A stretch of DNA of 13,263 bases, from assembly GCA_902492185.1 (NCBI GenBank), contig CABUKY010000038.1, positions 1-13,263 on the forward strand. The letters are read 5' to 3'. The DNA is from an uncultured Collinsella sp. Its GTDB lineage: Bacteria > Actinomycetota > Coriobacteriia > Coriobacteriales > Coriobacteriaceae. This document shows, piece by piece, positions 6,626-12,148 of this stretch (its first letter is position 1; every line of letters begins with the position of its first letter). Below the pieces are notes generated by a model. That model searched no databases. It was given only the letters and a program-made list of their open reading frames with translations, and was not told where the DNA came from. Made by a program: the position numbers and the translations under genes.

Positions 6626-6673
6626 TAAAAAGGGATGGGCTTCCCCCGACGGCTGTCGAGAAAAGCCCATCCC
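6626..6673 (-). terminator. Intrinsic terminator of the DUF2207 gene
   Basis: Perfect 11-bp arms GGGATGGGCTT (6632-6642) and AAGCCCATCCC (6663-6673), with an inner CGAC/GTCG stem (6647-6650, 6655-6658). On the minus strand it is followed by TTTTTATG. It starts 14 bp after the stop codon at 6688. It may also stop GNAT transcripts from the other side, although that side lacks a clear U run. Confidence 0.88.
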
Positions 6674-6687
6674 ATAATTTACGACCG

Positions 6688-8631
6688 CTAGAACGTTCCG
6701 CCGCCGCCTCCGCCGACGCCGCCGCCTCCGCCGCCCGAGAAGCCGCCGCCTCCGCCGCCGCTCGAGCTGTCGGAGCTCGATGCCAGCTCACGGATGCTCT
6801 CGTGATACACGCCGTCGAACGAATCGAGCGGCGACTCGGTACCGTAATGATGGTAGTACCACCAGTAGCAGGGGTAATTGTCGTAGAAACCGTCGGCCTC
6901 GCGCACCTCGGGAGGAACAGCCTCGGCAAGCTGACGCAGGACTTCCTTCGAAACACCCAGCGCCGCACCCATCACCAGAAGTTTATTCCACAGGACCAGA
7001 TCGCCGGGGACGGCTTCCTTTAGACGCGTGAAATCCTCAAGCCAATGCTTGAGCGCCTTGCAGCGAGCCGCCACCTCGGCGCCCTCCGGCGTAAAGCGGC
7101 GGAACGTAAGGCCCACGCCAATACCCACCAGCACAATCGGCACCGAGATAACCGCGGCGATAATGTTCGCCTGTGCGCCGTCGGTAAAGAAGATGGATCC
7201 CGCGGGAATACAGGCGATCAGAATACCAAGAACCAGGCAAAACACCATTGCGACAATGCCGTCCGAGGCAATGTACTCGCTATCGGCCAGCTTGCCCTTA
7301 ACGGTGTTCTGATAGTCCTCGAGCTTGTCGCCCACGGGTGTAGCGTGCTGCTTGACGTAGTGCTGCAGCTCGTCGAACGTGCGCGAGCGATCGCCGTTCT
7401 CGTCGGGCTTAGCACCGGCAAAGAAGACCTTGAGCACCATGTGGTCAATGCCCTTGGCCGACTTCCAGCCCGCATCACTCACCGTCACGCGATACGTCTG
7501 CTCTTCTTTTTCACGCCCCAACAGACCCTTCTTAGCCTTAGTCACGGTCGCCTGCTCCAGCTTAATCACACGGTCGTCGGTGAGCTTCATGAGCGTGGCG
7601 ATATATGCCTGATCGGGCACCTCGTTCCAGCTCATGAGGGCCGAAAGCACAGCGGGATGGTCGGCCGAAGGCACATCGCGGAAATATTCGTCCTGGAAAA
7701 GCGGCTTGGGCTTGCGGCGGCGCAGCTTGAGCACAACGATTGTGCCGGTAAAGGCCACCGCCGCGACAACACTTAGTACGGCAAGTACATTGGCAATCAT
7801 GCGAGCGTGAGCGCGGCGGGCGTTAGCCTCGTCGGCCCATGCCTTCTCCTCGCTCAGGATTGTCGGCATGCGCTCCTCGCTCGAAGCGGAAAGCCAAGGC
7901 ACCCAATCGCTGGGGAAGGTGATGCGCGCCTCGGCGAATTCGCCCTGATGCACGCAGGGAATGGTATAGGTGACCATGGGTTCATCCGCATCGAGCGATA
8001 CGTCGCCCGTCAGCGGGCCGTGGCCCCATGCGCGGAAGTTATCGCCCTTGACGGCCGCCGTCCCGGCGGCGGCATTTGCGAAGCACACTTCCATCTCGAC
8101 ATCATCGGAATCCGCAGACCAGCCGTCGCCCACAAACTTCCAGTAGAGCTCGGCGGTATCGGACCAGTTCATAACCGCACCGGTCATGGTGTAACTCACG
8201 TAATAGATCGCGCTGTCGCCGCTCTCGTGGGGGCTGAACACCTTGATTCTTACGCCGCTGTCGGACTGCTCAACCGTATAGACGCCGTTGTCGCCTTTGT
8301 TTGCGCTGTCGACCTTGTTAAACGCGGTGTCGTCTTCCTCGACGCTCAGCACATTGACGCCCGCCGCGCCGCCCTGCTGGTTAGAGCCTGTATTGATCTC
8401 CCAAAACACGCCGTTGATGTCGTCATCGAAATCAAACTGGCGTCCCTCGACAACGGTCAGCGAGCCGTCGGCCTCGACCGTGGCACCGATATAGGTTTGG
8501 GTCATGGAGTAGCCGTCGGCACGTGCAACGGCGGGCAACAGCAGCAGTGCGCACGCGACGAGCGCGCAAATGGAAACAAATCGCGCAAACGGGCGGCGCT
8601 GCCGGCTGACTTTGGCGGCGAGGGTGTTCAT
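6688..8631 (-). CDS. DUF2207-family membrane protein with polyglycine C-terminus
   Basis: A 647 aa membrane protein of unknown function, matching the DUF2207 (YciQ-like) architecture. A signal peptide is clear: basic QRRPFARF, a hydrophobic core (20-33) and ARA|DG cleavage near residue 38. The extracytoplasmic domain (about 39-278) has repeated beta segments such as TYIGATVEADGSLTVVEGRQ and NGVFWEI. A TM helix at about 280-302 is followed by basic KLRRRKPKP, then a cytoplasmic region with TLMKLTDDRVIKLEQ (winged-helix-like), two TM helices (about 456-475 and 489-510) and the family segment FTRLKEAVPGDLVLWNKLLV. The tail (624-647) is almost entirely glycine in three blocks and should be cytoplasmic. 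The start is ATG 8631 with AAAGGA 7 nt upstream; the frame extends 40 codons further, but those residues are not signal-peptide-like. It is monocistronic. Confidence 0.88.
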   Translation of the reverse strand: MNTLAAKVSRQRRPFARFVSICALVACALLLLPAVARADGYSMTQTYIGATVEADGSLTVVEGRQFDFDDDINGVFWEINTGSNQQGGAAGVNVLSVEEDDTAFNKVDSANKGDNGVYTVEQSDSGVRIKVFSPHESGDSAIYYVSYTMTGAVMNWSDTAELYWKFVGDGWSADSDDVEMEVCFANAAAGTAAVKGDNFRAWGHGPLTGDVSLDADEPMVTYTIPCVHQGEFAEARITFPSDWVPWLSASSEERMPTILSEEKAWADEANARRAHARMIANVLAVLSVVAAVAFTGTIVVLKLRRRKPKPLFQDEYFRDVPSADHPAVLSALMSWNEVPDQAYIATLMKLTDDRVIKLEQATVTKAKKGLLGREKEEQTYRVTVSDAGWKSAKGIDHMVLKVFFAGAKPDENGDRSRTFDELQHYVKQHATPVGDKLEDYQNTVKGKLADSEYIASDGIVAMVFCLVLGILIACIPAGSIFFTDGAQANIIAAVISVPIVLVGIGVGLTFRRFTPEGAEVAARCKALKHWLEDFTRLKEAVPGDLVLWNKLLVMGAALGVSKEVLRQLAEAVPPEVREADGFYDNYPCYWWYYHHYGTESPLDSFDGVYHESIRELASSSDSSSGGGGGGFSGGGGGGVGGGGGGTF

Positions 8632-8638
8632 AGGCACA

Positions 8639-8644
8639 TCCTTT
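8639..8644 (-). promoter_or_regulatory. RBS deciding the DUF2207 start
   Basis: AAAGGA on the minus strand, 7 nt before ATG 8631. This start puts the signal peptide at the N-terminus; the longer frame from 8751 would bury it behind 40 unrelated residues. Confidence 0.75.
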
Positions 8645-8721
8645 GTCTGTAAAACCAACAGCGCCATTGTCCCACGTTTGCGGGTACGCATGACGAATAT
8701 CTGGGCCAACGGAACGTCAAA

Positions 8722-8737
8722 TGGGACAAAAGTCCCA
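8722..8737. repeat. Short GGGAC/GTCCC palindrome
   Basis: TGGGAC (8722-8727) and GTCCCA (8732-8737) pair perfectly around AAAA. It lies 18 bp from the REP-like element B. It may be part of the same repeat cluster or an operator for the DUF2207 gene, about 90 bp upstream of its start. Confidence 0.4.
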
Positions 8738-8754
8738 CCCGAGTCTGGCACTTA

Positions 8755-8800
8755 GGGACGTTCCTAATGATCTATTGGGGACGGAGGAAAACGGATCATT
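8755..8800 (+). repeat. Dispersed repeat, copy B (motif I plus 33-nt hairpin)
   Basis: Motif I, GGGACGTTCCTAATGA (8755-8770), is the inverted counterpart of 6570-6586 with one inserted base. It overlaps the 33-nt hairpin element 8768-8800, which is identical to the reverse complement of 12019-12051 at 29 of 33 positions, including a 16-nt block TTGGGGACGGAGGAAA. Arms AATGATC (8766-8772) and GATCATT (8794-8800) pair perfectly. Confidence 0.7.
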
Positions 8801-8946
8801 GGGTTGAACCGACGGACTGCAACAAATTTGTCGTTTGGGACGCTCTTTGGCCGAGTCCTGCGCCAGCAATAGATACCACTTCACAGCTCCGTCACAGGTG
8901 TAGCGGCTTTGTGTGGGCGCGGCATGCGCTGATTGAGCCGTCAGTC

Positions 8947-9057
8947 GAGGGGCATAAAGCAGTTGAGCGAAAACGGTTGCCCCTTTCCCGTTCGCTCGAG
9001 GATCATGTCCCCCTTTTCCGCGGAAACCCCGGCAGTTGCGAAGAGCTGCCGGGGTTT
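8947..9057 (+). ncRNA. Candidate structured RNA ending in a terminator-like hairpin
   Basis: Two interleaved stems can form. AGGGGCA (8948-8954) pairs with TGCCCCT (8978-8984), and GAGCGAA (8965-8971) pairs with TTCGCTC (8991-8997), the latter extended by CGG/CCG; this is the order of an H-type pseudoknot. The perfect 12-bp hairpin 9024-9057 follows. I recognise no known RNA family and no strong promoter upstream, so this may be a small RNA, a leader element for gluQ or chance. Confidence 0.25.
9024..9057 (+). terminator. Strong intergenic hairpin, terminator-like
   Basis: Perfect 12-bp arms AAACCCCGGCAG (9024-9035) and CTGCCGGGGTTT (9046-9057) with a 10-nt loop. The T-rich tail TTTCTGT is short and partly inside the stem. 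It is bidirectional in principle. What transcript it ends is unclear, since no gene lies immediately upstream on either strand; it would insulate gluQ. Confidence 0.6.
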
Positions 9058-9182
9058 CTGTCGTGTATAAGGCCGAGTCGGCGTACGGCGATCGAGACGT
9101 TGGGCCGCAGACCCACCGTGCGCAATGCGCAGCGCCGCCAACTTGCGAGCCACGGAAACGCCTTCCCTACCGTGCCCCGCGC

Positions 9183-9188
9183 TATACT
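9183..9188 (+). promoter_or_regulatory. Candidate -10 box of gluQ, implying a leaderless transcript
   Basis: TATACT ends 7 nt before the gluQ ATG at 9196. With normal spacing, transcription would begin at or within a base of the ATG. No Shine-Dalgarno is visible in this gap, which fits leaderless initiation, common in actinobacteria. The -35 region is weak. Confidence 0.5.
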
Positions 9189-9195
9189 CGTCCGC

Positions 9196-10206
9196 ATGGA
9201 TATCAAAACACGCAACATACCAACGCCCGCCGCGGATGCGCCAACGACGCAGCCTGCCTCCGTTCCCGCACCTGTCGTGGGCCGTTTTGCCCCGTCGCCC
9301 TCGGGCCGCATGCACCTGGGCAACGTGTTCAGCTGCCTGTGCGCGTGGCTTTCGGCCCGCAGCCAGGGCGGCAGCATCGTGTTGCGCATCGAGGACCTGG
9401 ACGATCGCTGCAAGCGCCCGGAACTTGCCACTCAACTGATTGACGACCTGACCTGGCTGGGACTCGAGTGGGACGAAGGCCCCTACTACCAGCACGATCG
9501 CCTCGACCTGTACGAGGGCGCCTTGCGCCAGCTGCAAGACGCCAGCCTCACCTACCCCTGCTTTTGCACGCGTGCCGAGCTCCACGCCGCGAGCGCGCCG
9601 CACGCCAGCGACGGCACGCCCATCTACCGCGGCGCCTGCCGAGGCCTTTCGGCCGAAGAGGGCGCCCGCCGCAGTGCCCTGCGCGCCCCGGCCACGCGCC
9701 TGCGCGTGCCCGACATCGACGACCTCGCGGGCGACGTGATCGAATTCGTGGACCGCACGTACGGGGCCCAATGCGAGGCGCTCGCCACCGAGTGCGGCGA
9801 TTTTTTGGTGCGCCGCAGCGACGGCGTTTTTGCCTATCAGCTAGCCGTGGTGGTCGATGACGCCGCCATGGGCGTTACCGAGGTCGTGCGCGGATGCGAC
9901 CTGCTGGGCTCCGCGCCCCGCCAAATCTACCTGCAGCATCTGCTGGGACTTCCCACGCCACACTACGCGCACATTCCGCTGCTCATGTCGCCGGACGGCC
10001 GCCGCCTTTCCAAGCGCGACCGCGACCTGGACCTGGGCGAGCTCCGCGCCCGCTTTGGCACGCCCGAGGCACTGCTGGGCTGGCTCGCCAGGCAAACGGG
10101 CATCGCACCGGACACCACACCGCGCTCTGCCAAGCAGCTGGTCGAATACTTTAGCTGGGACGTCATCCGTGCGCATCGCGAGAACATCACTGTAACTGCC
10201 GAGTAG
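9196..10206 (+). CDS. gluQ: Glutamyl-Q tRNA(Asp) synthetase
   Basis: A truncated paralogue of glutamyl-tRNA synthetase that activates glutamate and attaches it to queuosine-34 of tRNA-Asp. At 336 aa it lacks the anticodon-binding domain of GltX. The class I HIGH-type motif is in FAPSPSGRMHLGN (31-43) and the KMSKS-type motif in RRLSKRDRD (269-277). The family zinc ligands are present: C122 and C124 (YPCFCTRAEL), Y144 and C148 (IYRGACRG), which separate GluQ from most GltX. IEDLDDR (65-71) and VVRGCDLL (230-237) match the glutamate and ATP pocket region. About 28 unconserved residues precede VGRFAPSP, so a later GTG start (residue 28) cannot be excluded; ATG 9196 is preferred because of the TATACT 7 nt upstream. 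It ends 15 bp from the convergent phosphoesterase gene, with no terminator seen between them. Confidence 0.93.
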   Translation: MDIKTRNIPTPAADAPTTQPASVPAPVVGRFAPSPSGRMHLGNVFSCLCAWLSARSQGGSIVLRIEDLDDRCKRPELATQLIDDLTWLGLEWDEGPYYQHDRLDLYEGALRQLQDASLTYPCFCTRAELHAASAPHASDGTPIYRGACRGLSAEEGARRSALRAPATRLRVPDIDDLAGDVIEFVDRTYGAQCEALATECGDFLVRRSDGVFAYQLAVVVDDAAMGVTEVVRGCDLLGSAPRQIYLQHLLGLPTPHYAHIPLLMSPDGRRLSKRDRDLDLGELRARFGTPEALLGWLARQTGIAPDTTPRSAKQLVEYFSWDVIRAHRENITVTAE

Positions 10207-10221
10207 CCAAACGCCTCGCCC

Positions 10222-10947
10222 CTACGCAACATCCCAGGGCTGGAGTTCGTCGCCCAGGCGAACGATGCAGTCGTAGAGCACGGTGTGGCGCTCGGCCGGG
10301 TTGGCATCCCGATGGAAATGCCCGTAGTACCAGCGTTTGTAATCCAAGTGGTCTTCCAGCTCATCGAAAAATGCCGTAAGCCGATCAACGGCGGGGTAAT
10401 TCCAGCCGGGTGCCGGATAAAGCGTGGGCGAAAGCATGCGCGTAGAGCAGGTGTGGGTGATCACGTAGTCGACCTTCCAGCCCACGCTGTCGAGCTTTGC
10501 CCGCGCCTCCTCAAAGTTGCGCTCGTCCGGCAGCCCCTGTGGCCACCAGCTGGAATACGGTATGCGGTATTCCTTGTCCACGCTCGTGGCACCGCCCATA
10601 GTAAAGATCGTTGAGTCATCGAGCTCAAAAACCTCGCCGCGCGTCAGGCGTCGGATGGGAGAGGTATCCGATAGGCGCTGCGTCAGCCCACCGTGCCACA
10701 ACTCCATGGGGCGCTCCGCCCAATGATCGAAACGCTCGTGGTTGCCGTCGACGAACAGCGCGGTATAGGGACGCGATTCCAGCCAGGCGATGTCGGCGCA
10801 CTCCTCGGCAGAGAAATCCCACGGAAAGCCAAAGTCGCCCGCGACGATGAGATAGTCGTCGCTCGTCAGGCTATCCCCAAGGTCCCAATCGCGCAGCTTT
10901 TGCATGTCGAGGCCGCCGTGAATATCGCCCGTCACATAGACCGTCAT
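10222..10947 (-). CDS. Calcineurin-like metallophosphoesterase (MPE2)
   Basis: A 241 aa cytoplasmic metal-dependent phosphoesterase; the substrate is unknown. All five blocks of the fold are present: GDIHG (D8, H10), GDFG (D38), GNHER (N69, H70), THT (H165) and GHFH (H210, H212). No lid or membrane segment is seen. The WWPQGLPDERNFEEA region (134-148) is a family-specific insert resembling bacterial phosphoesterases encoded near housekeeping or prophage genes. Its start ATG overlaps the stop of the upstream phosphoesterase in an ATGA junction (10947-10944), so translation is likely coupled. The two neighbours share the fold but not the sequence, so this is not a recent duplication. Confidence 0.92.
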   Translation of the reverse strand: MTVYVTGDIHGGLDMQKLRDWDLGDSLTSDDYLIVAGDFGFPWDFSAEECADIAWLESRPYTALFVDGNHERFDHWAERPMELWHGGLTQRLSDTSPIRRLTRGEVFELDDSTIFTMGGATSVDKEYRIPYSSWWPQGLPDERNFEEARAKLDSVGWKVDYVITHTCSTRMLSPTLYPAPGWNYPAVDRLTAFFDELEDHLDYKRWYYGHFHRDANPAERHTVLYDCIVRLGDELQPWDVA

Positions 10948-11582
10948 CGGATCACCACTTCCCTCTTATAACTTTCGAGATCGTGCTCGACCTGCTCGTC
11001 GCCCGTGGCATTGACCCACCACGGCCATTTAACGCAACACATCGGCTCGTCTACCTGCGCAAACCAAGCTTTGAGCTCCTCCAAGCTCACCGGGGCGTAG
11101 CTGTTGGCGTCCACGCCCACGTCATAGCGCAGCAGTCCCTGCCTGCGGTTGAACTCGTTGTATGCGCCGCCGCAACTGTGGATATGCCCGTGCAAATGCC
11201 AGCTGCCGTGCGACATGCCCTGCCAGTCGACCATGGGATAGTGGCTCAGCACGATTTTTTGGCAGTTGATCTTGAGCGCGCAAATGGGCGGCTCGACGAT
11301 AAAAGCATCCGCTACCGCAGGCTGCGTCCAGTCTTTGTCGTGGTTGCCGGGCAGCAGATGGACGCGCTTGCAGGCAATGCTTTTGCGCAGCTCGTAGGCG
11401 TCTTGGACCGTCATCTTAAAGCTAAAGTCACCCAAGATGTAGAGCTCGTCATCCGCAGCAACCTTGCTGTTAATGTTGGCGACCATGGCATCGTTCATCT
11501 GCGCAACAGTCGACCAAGGCCTATCGCTAAGCCGTAGCATGTTCTCGTGTCCAAAATGAGTATCGCTGGTAAACCAGATCAC
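10944..11582 (-). CDS. Calcineurin-like metallophosphoesterase (MPE1), GTG start
   Basis: A 212 aa predicted phosphoesterase or hydrolase. The motifs are FTSDTHFGHENM (D7, H9), GDFSF (D52), LLPGNHDKDW (N80, H81), VLSHYPM (H114) and LHGHIHS (H133, H135), followed by YDVGVDANSY, typical of the compact SDTHFGH subgroup. I chose GTG at 11582-11580 because AGGAGG lies exactly 5 nt upstream and the family begins at the first beta strand (IWFTSDTHF). The ATG 30 nt further upstream (11612) has no good Shine-Dalgarno and would place AGGAGG inside the gene. A C-terminal tail (about 178-212) is rich in Cys, Trp and acidic residues. The gene is followed by MPE2 in ATGA overlap and preceded at 40 bp by a small membrane protein gene. 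Confidence 0.9.
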   Translation of the reverse strand: MIWFTSDTHFGHENMLRLSDRPWSTVAQMNDAMVANINSKVAADDELYILGDFSFKMTVQDAYELRKSIACKRVHLLPGNHDKDWTQPAVADAFIVEPPICALKINCQKIVLSHYPMVDWQGMSHGSWHLHGHIHSCGGAYNEFNRRQGLLRYDVGVDANSYAPVSLEELKAWFAQVDEPMCCVKWPWWVNATGDEQVEHDLESYKREVVIR

Positions 11583-11587
11583 GGGGA

Positions 11588-11593
11588 CCTCCT
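11588..11593 (-). promoter_or_regulatory. RBS deciding the GTG start of MPE1
   Basis: Consensus AGGAGG on the minus strand, 5 nt before GTG 11582. It lies inside the longer frame from 11612 and argues for the shorter protein. Confidence 0.75.
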
Positions 11594-11622
11594 GTTGCTG
11601 CGGGGCATCCATCCCTTAGGGC

Positions 11623-11862
11623 TTACCCTTCATTTTTCCATCCAAACGGGTCAAGCACCCAAAAAATCAGATCGAGCACGCCGCCGGTTATCATGGCGCC
11701 GGCAAGGGCCATGCAAACGTGCAGAGAGCTGACACTTCGGAGCACGTCGAACGGCCCCAGAACAGCCAGCAGCGCGACCGCTGCGCCGGCAAGGCACAAC
11801 GCGAGGCACGGCCCCGCGTCCTTGACGCATTTCTTTGCGAGATGCTTGGTGTTGTCACTCAT
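11623..11862 (-). CDS. Small two-TM membrane protein
   Basis: A 79 aa protein with a short basic N-terminus (MSDNTKHLAKKCVKD), then two hydrophobic helices at about 17-38 and 46-70, then DPFGWKNEG. Both ends should be cytoplasmic. I do not recognise a family. AAGGAG lies 10 nt before ATG 11862, and a TTG one codon upstream gives a more usual 7-nt spacing, so either could be the start. The frame extends to 12003, but that extension crosses the terminator U-tract and is Cys/Arg-rich, unlike a real N-terminus. It is the likely first gene of an operon with the two phosphoesterases (40 bp to MPE1). Confidence 0.65.
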   Translation of the reverse strand: MSDNTKHLAKKCVKDAGPCLALCLAGAAVALLAVLGPFDVLRSVSSLHVCMALAGAMITGGVLDLIFWVLDPFGWKNEG

Positions 11863-11972
11863 CAAAATCGAACTCCTTAGAGGGTCGTTGTTCAGGTACA
11901 TGCCGCCGCGGCAGAGCAGGGCGACAGGGCAAGTGTCACATGTCGTGCGGACACAGCTGAAAGCCCCCGCGC

Positions 11973-12012
11973 AAAAAACAGCGCGCCGCAGGATTCGTAT
12001 CACCTGCGGCGC
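11973..12012 (-). terminator. Intrinsic terminator, probably of the DUF4143 ATPase gene
   Basis: Perfect 10-bp arms GCGCCGCAGG (11983-11992) and CCTGCGGCGC (12003-12012). On the minus strand they are followed by GCTG and six Ts (11978-11973). It separates the ATPase gene (stop at 12149) from the small membrane protein operon. Confidence 0.82.
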
Positions 12013-12018
12013 ACCGAT

Positions 12019-12051
12019 AATAATCCGCTTTCCTCCGTCCCCAACGGATCA
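12019..12051 (-). repeat. Dispersed 33-nt hairpin element, copy C
   Basis: Read on the minus strand it matches 8768-8800 at 29 of 33 positions. Arms ATCCG (12023-12027) and CGGAT (12045-12049) pair, and the loop holds GGGACGG. It sits 6 bp from the ATPase terminator, in the 3' region of that gene. Confidence 0.7.
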
Positions 12052-12148
12052 GCTGAGTTGGCGCCGCTTGACGGAAAGGAAGGAGCCGGCGGCGTCACGA
12101 GCTGCGGCAATGTCGCTAGGCATAGGAAACAGACGTGCTCCAAACGCT

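Larger units (their letters stand above)
8752..9195. other. 444-bp intergenic region without a supported gene
   Basis: No credible coding sequence on either strand; the open plus frame from 8767 gives a Arg/Pro-rich peptide of low-complexity character that joins gluQ only by chance. The region holds REP-like element B (8755-8800), a possible pseudoknot (8947-8998), a strong hairpin (9024-9057) and the candidate gluQ promoter (9183-9188). No tRNA signature, T-box consensus or SRP RNA core was seen. Confidence 0.6.

Noticed and set aside
7045..8652. Two long plus-strand frames opposite the DUF2207 gene
   Set aside because: They are antisense to a gene with a signal peptide, TM helices and matching RBS and terminator; no independent support.
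8632..8751. N-terminal extension of the DUF2207 gene to 8751
   Set aside because: It would put 40 residues before the signal peptide, overlaps the TGGGAC/GTCCCA palindrome and has no Shine-Dalgarno, whereas ATG 8631 has AAAGGA at 7 nt.
8860..9010. tRNA, SRP RNA or T-box leader in the gluQ upstream gap
   Set aside because: No TTCRANNC tRNA arm, no GGAAGGAAGCAGC-like SRP core and no TGGNACCGCG T-box were found.
8767..9195. Upstream 143-codon extension of gluQ
   Set aside because: Not protein-like, contains REP-like and terminator-like hairpins, and the family begins near VGRFAPSPSG.
8941..9771. Minus-strand frame opposite gluQ
   Set aside because: Shadow of a clear aminoacyl-tRNA synthetase-like gene; Ala/Arg/Val-rich with no motif.
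11863..12003. 47-codon extension of the small membrane protein
   Set aside because: It crosses the terminator U-tract and a region of Cys/Arg-rich sequence; AAGGAG lies just before the shorter start.
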